A stretch of DNA of 64,000 bases from Delphinapterus leucas (GCF_002288925.2 NW_022098067.1:3642886-3706885); one strand, 5' to 3'; counted from the first letter of the stretch, positions 11,690-24,844 are shown. The notes: generated from the letters alone by a model not told the origin. Made by a program: numbers and translations.

Positions 11690-13340
11690 TAAGCTTTCAA
11701 CTCAAGAAGCTTAAAAAACAAAAAGACACACATTATATACCTAAGTTAAACATGCAGAAAAATAAATAATGTAGTCAAGGTCAGAAATTAATATATGTGA
11801 TTAATAAAACTGAAAGAAAATTTCACCTACCTATTTATTGCTAAATAGTTCCCCATTCCCTCCCCGTAGAGATGAAACATTCTATTTAATATTCATACAT
11901 CTTGACTTACATTCTCATATTTTATTTAAATAAAATTCATATTCATCTGATTAAAATAAGTCCTTATTCATTTTATTGCATAATCATTCAGGAAAATCTT
12001 TAACGTTGTTTCAGTGGTGTTCCAAATAACACATTAATCAAATAGTGTCTTTTAAAAAATCTTTATGATTCCAAATACCATCAGGATGAAGCCTAAGTTC
12101 ATGGAAATATAAAAGAAGGCCAGGAAAGTTCAGCTTCTAGAACCCATTTTACATATTAGAGTGACAGCCATTCATCTCAATAATTTTCATAGGAAAATTA
12201 AAGTACAATAACAGTCCCAAAGTACAATTTCATAGGAATAATTAAAGTACAATAACAGTCCCAAAACAGTCCCAAAAGTGTTACTTCTCACAACCCCTCA
12301 CTTGAAAGTAACAGAAAGTGATGACAGTGAGTGTGCATGGGTGCTTCATTGGTCCCAAAGTCAGGAATACAAAGAGGCCTCAGTAAGGGAAAGGGACGAA
12401 GAACTGAAAAATCACCAGGCCAGGCAGGAGGATTCTCTTCTGCTTCAGGTTTTCAATCATAGTTCCTATATTTCAAAAATGGGTCAAAATAGTCACTCCA
12501 CAGATACTGATTCATGAGACTAAGCCAGACTGAACTAGGTTAGGTCCTCTTAGTTTTTATTCCAAATTTCTGTTAAAGGGAATTCTTGGTCCAGATTTGG
12601 TAAGGAATTCCGCTTGTCCAAATAACTAAAGAAAATGGTCTCCTCGTATGTAGTTTCCCTGATGCTTTTAAAAGCCTTCTAGTTTCTATTACTGAATATT
12701 ATTTCATCATAAATTCAGGGAACCCATCTTATAGATTGTATGTTCAAAAAAGGGGATCATTTGTACCATGTGGAAACCCCTAAATATATTTTTTGCAAAG
12801 ATGCACACATCTTTTACAAATGCCTTTCTAGTTTTATTAAGTGAATGTAAATAAAATCTTTAAATCACTAAGTAAAAGGGGAGCTGTTTAAGACACAAAC
12901 CAAACATAGGAAAACATTATTAAAAGTCCCATCAATGTTCAGAGTATAGATCTCAGCTCATACTCCATTTATATTATCATAGTAAGTTATCCAAGTAAGA
13001 ATAATATCCACATTTATATTCAATAGCTCACATTTATGGACTTTGCATTTCAATTGAATAGCAGTTGTTTGAAAGCTATGGAATGTCTGTTTTCAATGGG
13101 GCATCAGTTGACTCAAGGGGTTATTTAAAGAATAAAAGTATTAGGATAATGGAATTACAGAGCACTGATTAGTGCTCAAAGAGATGAGTGCCTCAAGTCT
13201 ACCCTGACTGCCTGCTTACAGTGGTCTCCTCATGTGTAGCCTTCCCTCAGGTTTTAAAAGTCTTCTAGGTGTTAGACTCTGACAGGGACATCTTAGCTGT
13301 GGATCTCTAGTTCTTCTCCTATCTTTGTTCACCCATACAA
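11690..13340. other. Non-coding stretch with one tandem duplication
   Basis: Apart from the duplication at 12184-12276 nothing is recognised. Confidence 0.6.
12184..12276. repeat. About 45-bp tandem duplication
   Basis: TTTCATAGGAA..ATTAAAGTACAATAACAGTCCC occurs twice; a third partial ACAGTCCCAAAA follows. One small indel between copies. Confidence 0.93.
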
Positions 13341-13356
13341 ACTCCCGTTCTTTTTT

Positions 13357-13640
13357 TTTAATATTTATTTATTTTCCTTTTTTTTTTTGACTGAGTCGGG
13401 TCTCGGTTGCGGCGCACGGGCTTCTCTCTAGTTGTGGCACGCGGGCTTCAGAGAGCGTGGGCTCTGTAGTTTCTGCGGCAGATAGGCTCTCTCATTGAGG
13501 CGCGTGAGCTCAGTAGTTGTGATGCATGGGCTTAGTTGCCCTGGGGCATGTAAGATCTTGGTTCCCCGACCAGGGACTGAACCCGCATCCCCTGCATTGG
13601 AAGGGGGATTCTTTACCATTGGACCACCAGGGAAGTCCCA
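13357..13640 (-). mobile_element. CHR-type SINE, long variant
   Basis: Antisense copy with the longer middle region (GGGCTTCTCTCTAGTTGTGG) ending CCACCAGGGAAGTCC. Likely target-site duplication C(C/T)GTTCTTTTTT at about 13345-13356 and 13644-13655. Confidence 0.9.
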
Positions 13641-14052
13641 TTCCTGTTCTTTTTTAATTCCACCATTCAGAGTCTAATTTTTTAAATCAAAGATGAAGTT
13701 TATAGATATATAAATTGCATAACTAATTTTTTAAAATTTTTGTTTCACAATTTTGGGGGTACATTTCATTTTATATCAGTGATTATTTCGTTACTCATGG
13801 AAAATAAAAATTAATGCTTCTGTATAGAATTAGATCCTACAGGAAAAAAGAACTGTTTTCCCACTGGTATTCTTTCAATTTATAGCTAGTTTAAATTCAA
13901 CTCACAAGTCTTTTAAAAATCGCTTATAAACCTCATAGGAATCATCTAGGGCAATAATACACAGTGTAACTTCCGCTTACTTTTTTTTGAGGTTGAGTAT
14001 TTTTTTATTTGATTATGTGAATTTTTTTCTCTGGGGAACTTTCTTTAACCTC

Positions 14053-14055
<3 letters not shown>

Positions 14056-14102
<47 letters not shown>
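14056..14102. repeat. (AT)n microsatellite
   Basis: About 23 uninterrupted AT units shortly upstream of the inverted L1 insertion. Confidence 0.97.
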
Positions 14103-14106
<4 letters not shown>

Positions 14107-14127
14107 GTGTATATTACCCATTTGTAT

Positions 14128-15745
14128 AACTTCTTTTATTTTCTTTTTTATTGAAGTACAGTTGATTTACAATGTTGTGTTAGTTTCAGGTGTACAGCAA
14201 AGTGATTCAATTATACATACATATATATTTTTTTTAGATTATTTTCTCTTATAGGTTATTACAAAACATTGAGTATAGTTCTCTGTGCTATAAAGTAGGT
14301 CCTTGTTGGTTATCTATTTTATACATAATAGTGTGTATATGTTAATCCCAAACTCCTAATTTATTCCCCCTCTTTCCCTTTTGGTAAACATAAGTTTGTT
14401 TTCTATGTCTGTGGGTCTATTTCTGTTTTGTATAAAAGTTCATTTGTATCACTTTTTTTTAGATTCCATATATAAGCGATATCATATGATATTTGTCTTT
14501 CTCTGTATGACTTGCTTCACTTAATATGATAATCTCTAAGTCCATCCATATTGCTGCTAATGGCATTATTTCATTCTTTTTTTATAGATGAGTAATATTC
14601 CATTGTATAAATATACCACATCTTCTTTATCCATTCATCTGTCAGTGGACATTTAGGTTGCTTCCATGTTTTGGTTATTGTAAATAGTGCTGTAAGGAAT
14701 ATTGGAATGCATGTATCTTTTCAAATTATGATTTCCTCTGGATATATGCCCAGGAGTGGGATTGCAGGATCATATGATAGCTCTATTTTTAGTTTTTTAC
14801 AACATACCCCACAGAAATACAAAGAACCATAAGAGACTACTACAAGCAACTATATGTCAGTAAAATGGACAAGCTAGAAGAAATGCACAAATTCTTAGAA
14901 AGGTACAATCTCCAAGACTGTACCAGGAAGAAATAGACAATATGAACAGACCGATTACAAGTACTGAAATTGAATCTGTAATTTAAAAACTCCCAACAAA
15001 TAAAAGTCCAGGACCATATGGCTTCACAGGTGAATTCTAACAAACATTTAGAGAAGAGTTAACACCTACCCTCCTAAATCTCTTCCAAAAAATTGCAGAG
15101 GAAGGAACACTCCCAAGATCATTCTAGGAGGCCATCATCACCCTGATACCAAAACCAGAAAAAGATACTACAAAAAAAGAAAATTACAGGCCAATATCAT
15201 TGATGGACATAGATGCAAAAATCCTCAACAAAATACTAGCAAACCAAATCCAACAATACATAAACAGATCATACACCATGATCAAATGGAATTTATCCCA
15301 GGGATGCAAAGATTTTTCAATATCTGCAAACCAATCAGTGTGATACACCACGTTAACAAATTAAACAATAAAAAGCCATATGATCATCTCAATACATGCA
15401 GAAAAAGCTTTTGATAAAATTCAACATCCATTTATAATAAAAACTCTCCAGAAAGTGGGCATAGCGGGAACATACTTCAACATAATAAAGGTCATATATG
15501 ACAAATCCACAGCTAACATCATACTCAGTGGTGAAAAACTGAAAGCATTTCCTCTAAGATCAGGAAAAAGACAAGGATGTACACTCTTGCCACTTTTATT
15601 CAACATAGTTTTGGAAGTTCTAGCCACAGCAATCAGAGAAGAAAAAGAAATGAAGGAATCCAAATTGGGAAAGAAGAAGTAAAATTGTCACTATTTGCAG
15701 ATGACTTGATTCTATACATAGAAAATCCTAAAGATGCTTACTTTT
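14128..15745 (-). mobile_element. L1 with inverted 5' segment (twin-priming structure)
   Basis: 14128-14799 is antisense L1: 3' UTR and the end of ORF2 (to about codon 1160). At 14800 the orientation flips and 14801-15745 is sense-strand L1 ORF2 from about codon 400 (IRDYY region) to about codon 712 ([15 protein letters not shown], just past the RT active site). The outer end is the later codon and the inner end the earlier codon, which is the order predicted by twin priming, with codons between about 712 and 1160 lost. The reading frame at 15380-15682 still shows [13 protein letters not shown] and [13 protein letters not shown]. Confidence 0.85.
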
Positions 15746-16319
15746 AAATTTCTAGCACACCCAAGGGTAAATTATACCCAGGGGGCCTAGGAAAAAGTGG
15801 TTGGAAAAAGAATCTCTCCCCACCTCCAAAAAGAGAAGCATTTATTTCTTCACTGCAGATTTATTTTACAATTAACAAAAGGGTATTTGGCTTTTAAAGT
15901 AATGTTTGCTTAAAGATTCAGAGAAGACAGTAGAATTTTGTTAATTGTAAAATAAACAAACCTGAAGCAGAAGCAGAAGATGATGCCTAAGATAAACTCA
16001 TTGTATTTTCTAAATCATAAATATAAGCTTGGAAACTGTTCCCCTTTCCTGAATTTAAGACCAGTTATGATCAGGTCACACATGGTGTATCTGGTCTGGG
16101 GCTAAGTTCTCTATCAGTTGTAGTATCAATAACCCTTCCCCTGCACAGTTTAGACTTCTTTCCCACAGGGAAACATCTAGCTTTTGCCTCATTCCCTCAG
16201 GATAGTTCTAGATATTTACTAATTAATCTCACAAATTCATCAGCACTAATTTTTTAATGAATGATTCTGAATAAATATGCATCCTACCAAGATGTGTTTG
16301 ATGTTAACATAGTTTCTTA

Positions 16320-16663
16320 AATTTATTTATTTATTATTTTTGGCTGTGTTGGGTCTTCATTGCTGCACATGGGCTTTCTCTAGTTGTGACAAGTGGGGGC
16401 TACTATTCATTGAGGTGTGCAGGCTTCGCATTGCAGTGGCTTCTCTTCTTGGGGAGCACGAGCTCTAGGAACGTAGACTTCAGTAGTTGTGTCACACAGG
16501 CTTCAGTAGCTGTGGCTCGTGGGCTCTAGAGTGCAGGCTCAGTAGTTGTGGTGCACGAGCTTAGTTGCTCCGCAGCATGTGGGATCTTCCCAGACCAGGG
16601 CTTGAACCCATGTCTCCTGCATTGTCAGGTGGATTCTTAACCACTGCACCACCAGGGAAGCCC
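16320..16663 (-). mobile_element. CHR-type SINE, long variant, full length
   Basis: About 344 bp antisense, from TTTGGCTGTGTTGGGTCTTC to CCACCAGGGAAGCCC. Perfect 15-bp target-site duplication TAACATAGTTTCTTA at 16305-16319 and 16664-16678. More diverged than the short CHR copies. Confidence 0.95.
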
Positions 16664-16915
16664 TAACATAGTTTCTTAGAAACAAAACTCCACATCCCAA
16701 AGTTTTCATACTAAAAAATTCTCAAGTTTTTGAGACTTTTTAAATGTATGCTTTTATTTCAATAATAATAACAGAAAATTAGTGAAGGGTTATTGAATAT
16801 CCTTTTATAACCAAGTGTGCATGATTTCAGTATTTCTATCAATGTGTGAAGTTTTACTCTCCATTACATGTCCTCAAACCATACAGCAAAGTTACAGGGT
16901 TCAGTTTTTAAGGTG

Positions 16916-16999
16916 GTGTTTCTCACATTAGGATTCACGGACTCCTAGAGGTCTGAAGATGCTCTTTTGAGTCTGTGATTTCTCAAGTTTGAGAAGCAC
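16916..16999. mobile_element. Small TIR element remnant (hAT-like)
   Basis: 84 bp with near-inverted ends GTGTTTCTCA and TGAGAAGCAC. Family not identified. Confidence 0.45.
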
Positions 17000-17164
17000 T
17001 ACCTTAACTTGAAGACTGAATCAAATGGATAAGCAGCAGGATGGAGATTAGGCACTGTTGTAGGTAGATCTTTTTGTCCTTCTCAGATCATGCCAAGGAA
17101 CTCCCCACTCTTCATCAACAAAAGCCCAGCTGACTTCATAAACAGGAAGAGAAATGCTAGTGTG

Positions 17165-17370
17165 CTATGGAAAGGTCAAGGACTTGAGGTTCAAACAGAC
17201 CTGGCTCAGGTTTGGATTCTGGCTTCAGCATTTTCTGGCTGCTTATTCAACTTTCCAAACCTCCAGTGGGACTGAGGATAGAGTGAAATAATAAATGTAA
17301 AGTTATAGCAGAACTCAAATCAATACTTAGCCCATGAGTTGCTTAATAAAGGTTATTCCCACTTTACTCA
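17165..17370 (+). mobile_element. MIR SINE fragment
   Basis: Sense MIR-like order: GGTTTGGATTCTGGCTTCAG, TTCAACTTTCCAAACCTCCA, GTGAAATAATAAATGTAAAG. Diverged. Confidence 0.55.
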
Positions 17371-18051
17371 TAATTTTGCATAAAATTGAGATCTTCTGAC
17401 ACTGAATTCTATGGTTTTACCTTTATAACACTGTGCTGCCCTTGAAAAAATTCAAAATTAATATAATTCAGGGAGAAATGTCTTTTATTGTAGCTCTTTT
17501 TTTCCCCAAATATTTAACTCTCTATGAAGAAAAGAAAATGTATGTATCAACTTTATCATTATAGTGGATTAAAAGGCATTTTCAACTCATCTAATATGAA
17601 CAATTTAGTGTATGCAGTTCTCAAACACTTGGAAAAGTTTAAATCCAAAATTAAGGGAACACGAAGCCACACAATCTTTTCGCTTCCAGAGTCACTTTCA
17701 GTCTTAGCCCCACACAGCTGTTACACTGGGAAGTATCCAATTGCACAGAGATAGATCTCTTTCCACTCATTTGCATAATTCTGAATTCCTTTCAGAGGAT
17801 GCATAATGCCAGTGCAGAAGTATAAAGACTCAATAACGGTCATCCTAAGGAAGGATTCAACCAACTAGAACAGCTGCTCATCAGAAATGCTGCAAAGTTT
17901 CCTTTATTATCCATATGTTTCTTCCTGACAGTTGCAATTCCAAAATTATATTGAATGCTATTTATTCAGGCATAGTATTAAAATATTTTCTCAATTGTGC
18001 TATTCAAAATATAGCAGACCTTCAAATAAGAAGAGATAAAATAGCTTCTAG

Positions 18052-18054
<3 letters not shown>

Positions 18055-18096
<42 letters not shown>
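18055..18096. repeat. (TG)n microsatellite
   Basis: 21 uninterrupted TG units. Confidence 0.98.
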
Positions 18097-18101
<5 letters not shown>

Positions 18102-18339
18102 GAAAATATCTTACCAGTCTATTACATAATTGAAACAATAAAGTATAAGGTCAAGAGACAAAATTAATTTGAGAAAATGCACCAGCATTAAACTTTATAT
18201 TACTCAATTTTATGAAGTTGCATTGAAATAGATTAATCATTTACAAGCTGATTTAGATGTAGCAGAATTATTACAGCATAATTGTCTTCAATGCAAGCCT
18301 ACCTGTATTTACAAGCTGACTTTACCTCCTATATTTCTG

Positions 18340-18510
18340 TGAACTTGGTTTGCTTATCTCTCTGTATCTCACCTTAACATGTCAAATGGAGACAATAATA
18401 CTACCTTCCCCACGCACTTGTTTTGGAAGATTGAGTGCATCTCTGAAAAGTGCTTAGAACAGTGCCTGAATCATCATAAATACTATATGTTATAGTTTTC
18501 ATTATTAGCA
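18340..18510 (+). mobile_element. MIR SINE fragment
   Basis: Sense MIR 3' half: TCAAATGGAGACAATAATAC, AGTGCTTAGAACAGTGCCTG. Confidence 0.75.
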
Positions 18511-18754
18511 TTATTTATTATCCCATAAATTTATCCCTATGTTGGTTTAGCAAATTAATTGCAATATAATTTGGTGAACTTGTTATCAGATTTAATTTGG
18601 AAGACAAAAAAACATTTTCTGTAGTCTGTTAGACATCTCTACATTTCTATAATTTACATAGAGGCTAGACAAATAGCTATTAAAAATTCACTACTGTTAT
18701 TAAAATATTTAATTCAATATTAATTCTAGAACTGAGCATATTGTTTAAATGGCA

Positions 18755-18865
18755 TGAGTACAGGAGTCTGTCCCCCTCTCACTCATCTTTGTAATCCTGG
18801 TAATTAGCACAGTACTGGGCATGTCTGAGCACTCAGTCAGTACATATTGAATGAATAAAAGTTAT
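18755..18865 (+). mobile_element. L2 3' tail fragment
   Basis: AGCACAGTACTGGGCATGTC and ACATATTGAATGAATAAAA. Confidence 0.6.
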
Positions 18866-19152
18866 TTAGTAAATAGTGGAGATTGACTTAGGCTCCTTGA
18901 AATTTCTTATTTTTTTGTACAAATCATATTTTCTACTGTACCACAATAAACTATCAATTTTCCATTTATAAATTATGTAAACTTTAAATTTTACAAGTAT
19001 TTCTTGCAGTCAAAGATTTACCCATACACATTTTGCTGGCATAAATCACATCTGTGTTGTTAAAAAGAAAGGACCTGTTAAAATATAACCTCTTTTGAAA
19101 GGAAAAAATAATTTTAAAGAAAGGATTAGCATCACTTAATTGGAAAGACTAT

Positions 19153-19225
19153 AGCTGTGATTCTCAATAGAGATTCTGATTTAGTGGGTATGGGGTGGGT
19201 TCCAGGAATCTGAAGAAATTCACCA
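19153..19225. mobile_element. MER5-like hAT fragment
   Basis: GATTCTGATTTAGTGGGTAT and GGGTGGGTTCCAGGAATCTG match the recognisable core of MER5-type elements. Partial. Confidence 0.5.
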
Positions 19226-19398
19226 ATACATATATATGTAAAGTATGCATATATTAATTATTGCTATAATATTGATCAATTATATCAGTCTGAAAGGCAA
19301 TAAATTGTGTTTCCAATATCAAATGGGGAATAAGCAAGACATTGCAAAAAGGACAGAATGAAAAAAAAATGTTTAACAAATAAAACATTAATTAGCAG

Positions 19399-19603
19399 GG
19401 CTTCCCTGGTGGCGCAGTGGTTGGGAGTCCGCCTGCCGGTGCAGGGGACACATGTTCGTGCCCCAGTCTGGGAGGATCCCACGTGCCGTGGAGCGGCTGG
19501 GCCCGTGAGCCATGGCCGCTGGGCCTGCGCATCCGGAGTCTGTGCTCTGCAACGGGAGAGGCCACAGTGGTGAGAGGCCCGCGTACCGCAAAAAAATATA
19601 TAT
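19399..19603 (+). mobile_element. CHR-type SINE, cetacean-like
   Basis: Sense copy beginning GGCTTCCCTGGTGGCGCAGT with A-box TGGCGCAGTGG and B-box-like GTTCGTGCCCC, ending GCGTACCGCAAAAAAA. Perfect 14-bp target-site duplication ACATTAATTAGCAG at 19385-19398 and 19604-19617, and low divergence from the 24.4-kb copy, so relatively young. Confidence 0.96.
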
Positions 19604-19619
19604 ACATTAATTAGCAGTG

Positions 19620-22600
19620 ATTTAATTTATTGCTATAAAGTACCAAAGAGACACAAATTGTTTCTTGGGAAGTTATAACTAATCATCATCTTCAGACATT
19701 TCTAAAGCATGAACTAGGCATGTGTTGATATAGCTTGGACTTTTAATATTTTTTCAAATGATAGTACTTTCATAGGAAATTTACAATATAAATCAAGTTA
19801 TGCTCACATCTTTAAAGTTATATAACATCAATTGTTACTTGTTTCAATTTAACATCTGATAGCTAATCTCTCCTAACTGCTGTATTCTGTTTTTAATCTA
19901 GTACTAAAAGCAAACAATTGAAACAAAAGAAAATAGTGGGGAACTCTTGCCAATGGTATCAGCTGACTGGGATAAAAGTATTCATGCCTAGAATGAAATG
20001 TCTGCTATTAATCAGCAGTTTATGACAATGTTTCATAAAATATTGCCCTTGTTACAGCCGTTAAGATCACATCGAGTTGAATCTCCTATTACAGTGGATT
20101 ATCGCAATTCATGAGGGAAGTGAAGCAATAAATTGTTTCTTTTTATGATCATTCATTATAACAAATTTCAAAATCTAATCCTTTAAGCAGTGTAGATTTC
20201 ACTTCTCCATATATTATTGATTTGTGAAACACTTACCTTTATAATGCTTTAATTTCTACTTATGTGAATTTCTTAGGTGAAAGATAGCATACTAAACTAA
20301 GAATGGATTAATTAGTTATGTTAATTAATTCACTGGTTAATTCATTTAACCAAAAATTTTCATGTGCTGATGTGGTATCATGTAGTGTGCTAAATTCTGG
20401 TGATTAAACGATAAATAAAGTATAGTACATATTAGTCTTTCTCTTCTAATTCAGTAGAGGGAAGAATCTTGCCCCATGGCAAGGTCTTTTATTAAATGAG
20501 GTTCTTTTGCTTTTTTTGTAAGGTAAGCTTAAAAATAATGTTACCATTACTCTGCAGGAGAAGCTCCATCTAAAGATTTAATCTACAAAACAGTGGTTTT
20601 AATCGAATCACTAGCAGTTCCACTGTGAATTAGACTGTAAACATGCTGTTAAGGTGCATCTTGGACTTTGAGAAAAGAGAAATGGACTCCCTCATGCAAA
20701 GGGAGAAATCTCCTTCAGAGAGGAGGTAAAGGAAAAGCTATCAGAGCTGGCACTCACCCCCATGGAGATGAAGGTATTGTTCTCTGACTCTCCCAGCTTC
20801 TCCTCAGAAAACAGAGCTGAAACATTACAATGATTTCCATTCTTGACATTCTGGTGAAAAGACCAGAGAGAATCTATTCTGGTAGTTCTAGCCAAAGACA
20901 ATTTCATAATCGTTCAAAATCTATTTTTCTGTGAATAAAGGAGTCAAAAGGCATTTGACTCTACTAGATTATACTCAAAACAATTAATAAATGATTATAT
21001 AACTCTTTATAATGTAAATTTGAGCAGACATAGTGAATAAGCAATGGTGATTATTTTTCCCCAATCAATTAAAAGTACATGAAGCCCCATTGTTTGTGTA
21101 GAGCTGTATTAGACCCCCCTGAAGAAAACAAAAAAAACGTGAAATGTTGTCCATGTAGTCATGGAGTTTAGACAAATCTAAGACCAAGGAAACATTTTGT
21201 AAGCAACATTATACAGTCTGTTAGAGGTGAAGAATTCTATACATTGAGCTGTTCTCAAGTTCAGAAACAGAAAAGCTGATAAAGACTGGGAGAATCTTGC
21301 AAGTATTATTGATATCATACAAGTTTAATGTTTTTAAATGTTGTTTAAATACTGTTTGTAGTAAAATATAAAAAGTGAATTGCCAGTGTCCCTAGTTTGG
21401 GATTTTGTGTTTGTTTTGTCTTTGTTTTATTAGCATTAGCACTGAAAATATAATGTTTTTATAATAGTATACTTCTATTTAATGAATAGGAATATACTGT
21501 CTGTTCATTACAAAGAAGAAAAGCACATGGATTTACTCCCCTAAATCAAAGAAAGAAAAGCACATGGAATTACTCCATGTTTGATTAATAACACTAATAT
21601 CAAAAACTATTGTTGATAATAAATTAACATTCAATAAAAATAAAATTGAAATTGAATGACTATATGACAAAAATACCATTTTAGAAATTGCGATATGCTG
21701 TATGAAAATGGGATTAAAATATTCTAAACAAACCCATAAAACTCTATGTGATCATTCTAAAATTAATAGAATTAAGATGTTCTACAATATCACTGTTACT
21801 TTCAATAAGCAACTGCAAATATCCATGCAAATAAATGGTAGGGGAAAAAAGTCTTTCCATCATTAGTCAATATCTTCAGGACTGGTTGGATTGAAAACTG
21901 GAAGTCAGGTATGAAATAAGGACAATCTATTAAAGCCCTTGAAAATTCTGATAATTAAAAATTCTGATAAAATATATTCATATAAAAACTAGACAGTGAC
22001 ATGAAGATTATGCTTAAAAATGTTGAATGATGAAACCTGGAATTCTCGAGTCAAAGGAAATTAGGGATCATGACTAAAATATCTACAGTCAAATGTGGGA
22101 ATTAGGCATTTCTAGCCACACACAGGTAGATGAAAGCATTTAATGGCTTCTACCCTCATTCTAAAGGTAAAATTGAACCAAGAGGTAAATAAGCACTTTT
22201 TGGAATAAAAAACATCAAACTTTGTATAATTACAAGTATAACTGATAAAAGCCAAAAAGACATAAAAGTATGCAAGACAAATAAATATTTTAATTCCATG
22301 GTATGATGAAATATAGATCTATAAAAATAGTAATATATAGGCTTCTAGTCTGGTGAATTGCAACTATAAACGGCCATTGAGTTTAGAATCTTACCAATGG
22401 TTCAAGATCTCAAACTGCTGAGGAAGCTTTCATGACTACTAAAGCCCCCACTAATTTTTATTTTCTCTGAACTCATCTAGAACATGAAAAATCTAACACC
22501 AATTTTAGCAGGTATGTATGCCAAGTAAAATGAATATTTAAACAAATTTCCGGAGTATTCAGAGACAAGATGTGTGTGTCCTACTGGAGCCTCCTTTGTT

Positions 22601-23860
22601 CTTGCAACATAATCTGCCTCAGTGCTGGACCTGAAGGGCCCTTTACTTAACTTGCCCTGTGATGCTGACAGTTCTATCTCTTTGGCCCTTGTTTTTTTCA
22701 GTTGGAAAATAATTAGAGTCAATCATACCCTCAGCTGATTACAGCGCCAACAATTCAAATTGTTATCTTATTTGTGTGTACATTACTTAAAAGAAAAACA
22801 CAGAAGATAATATTCTGACCTGTTGAAGTGAAATTTAAGCTTATATAAGCAGATTTTCTAAATGAATATCTTTAATTTCATTGTTGTTCAGGATGACTTT
22901 ACTGACTAAAAGCAGCAGCACAAACACACAAAAATGCTGAGTGAAGTCATTGTGATATTCTTAACAGTACTAAATGTCAATTTGAAGAATAGGCTGCTTC
23001 TTCTGAAGCACTCCTCTTTAAAACATAGTGGACAGCAACACTGATGGATGATCAAGGCAGTCTGAGTCACACAAGGGGACTTTATGCTTCTGCAAATGAA
23101 GAGAAAAATACAGAATTTTTTTCTATCACTCTCACACAGCTATGAAATGCTGTTAGCTATTCAAAATGCAAAAACGACTACCAAAATCTGAGAGAAGATA
23201 ATCTTTTCTTTCCTTCCACCTGCATGGATAATAACCACAGGCTGGGTGGGAACTTCTCCAAATTTCTTTATTCTGTCTCCTTTTCTACATCCTTTTACTA
23301 TAAAAACTGTTTTCTCTAGCTAACCTGTCAAAGAGACATCTGTTACCTTTATAGAAGCCAACTCACATTGGTGTATGTCAGGCTTTGGTTATTCCATGCC
23401 AACATTCTGCAATAAATCTTACTAAGCTTCATCTGGAAGCTCTGTTTAGCTGTGTCAATCACTAGCAACACATGTGTTGCCCATCTTCAATTTCAGACAC
23501 TGGTAGCAGGTGATCTGTGAGCTTATTTATCTTCTCCCATGCTGCAGAAATGACATGCTACCTCTATAACTCCCTTGCCAGTTTTTAAACTACACTGTCA
23601 AGCACAGAGAATAAAGATAAAATTGCGAAGCATCCCTAATATAACCTTAATGCCCTTGTATACCATTCTTCCATTACATTTCCCCTTTCTGTCTCAAGTC
23701 TGGGAACTAAAAGAATTAGATGTAATGCTATAAATTGAAAACTGTGACAGTCAGTGGAGGCCTTAGTAAAGGTTTGCAAGACACAGGAGCTTATTGTGTT
23801 ACTCTTGACACTTTAAATGTTTTGATTTATTTATTTATTTTTGCCAGTTAGTTTTATTTA
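19620..23860. other. Longest interval without recognisable repeats
   Basis: 4.2 kb with no L1, SINE or DNA transposon that I can identify and no convincing exon. AT-rich, with scattered short open frames lacking family motifs. It may be unique ancestral sequence. Confidence 0.6.
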
Positions 23861-23865
23861 GTGTG

Positions 23866-24345
23866 CTTGTTTTATTGAAGTACAGTTGATTGATAATGTT
23901 GTGTTAGTTTCAGGTGTACAGCAAAGTGATTCAGATATATATATATATACATATATATATTTTTTTTCAGATTCTTTTCCCTTGCAGGTTGTTACAAAAT
24001 ATTGAGCATAGATCTCTGTGCTACACATTAAGTCCTTGTTGATTATCTATTTTAAATACAGTAGTATGTATATGTTAACCCCAAACTCCTAATTTATCCC
24101 TCCCCACCCTTTCCCCTTTGGTAATCATAAGCTTGTTTTCTATGTCTGTGGGTCCATTTCTGTTTTGTATATAAGTTCATTTGTATCATTTTTTTTAAGA
24201 TTCCATATATAAGTGATATATGATATTTGTCTTTGTCTGGCTTACTTCACTTAGTATGATAATTTCTAGATCCATTCATGTTGTTGCAAATGACATTATT
24301 TCACTCTATTTTATGGCTGAGTAATATTCCACTGCATATATACTG
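23866..24345 (-). mobile_element. 5'-truncated L1 3' end
   Basis: Antisense L1 3' UTR beginning TTTTATTGAAGTACAGTTGA and running to the GAGTAATATTCCA motif near the ORF2 C-terminus, where it stops. A short AT microsatellite (about 23933-23960) lies in the 3' UTR. Confidence 0.88.
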
Positions 24346-24413
24346 TTTCTTAGTGTATAAAATGGGGCTAGATAGAGCCTATTTCATAAAATTATTATCA
24401 AGATTAAATGAGT
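24346..24413 (+). mobile_element. MIR 3' fragment
   Basis: TATAAAATGGGGCTAGATAG followed by GATTAAATGAG, the end of a MIR 3' half, truncated on the left by an L1 and on the right by a CHR SINE. Confidence 0.5.
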
Positions 24414-24630
24414 GGGCTTCCCTGGTGGCGCAGTGGTTGAGAGTCCGCCTGCCGATGCAGGGGACATGGGTTGGTGCCCTGGTCCGGGAAGATCCCACAG
24501 GCCACGGAGCGGCTAGGCCCGTGAGCCACGGTCGCTGAGCCTGCGCATCCGGAGCCTGTGCTCCGCAACGGGAGAGGCCACAACAGTGAGAGGCCCGCAT
24601 ACCGCAAAAAAAAAAATAAAAAAATAATAA
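24414..24630 (+). mobile_element. CHR-type SINE inserted in a MIR remnant
   Basis: Same subfamily as the 19.4-kb copy; B box slightly altered (GGGTTGGTGCCC). Left flank is a MIR remnant ending GATTAAATGAGT. A-rich tail with ATAAT interruptions. No confident target-site duplication. Confidence 0.93.
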
Positions 24631-24844
24631 AGAACACATATTTTTAACATACCTGAAGATATTTCCTTAGTTCTTCCAATAATTATAAGAGGGAAGACAC
24701 TTAATGATTATACATATCTTTTGAGGGGGACCTTTATGTAAACTGTTCATTTAAACAAATATGATTTAATGGGTTAAGACATTGCCTTCAAGTGGTTTAT
24801 AGTCTAGAACTGGATATAGACACTGATAAAGTGATATTTTACAT

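Noticed and set aside
11297..11692. 131-residue frame
   Set aside because: Translation of an antisense CHR SINE.
19399..19603. Possible tRNA gene, because A-box and B-box motifs are present
   Set aside because: No cloverleaf with a paired acceptor stem; it is a tRNA-derived SINE with TSD and A tail.
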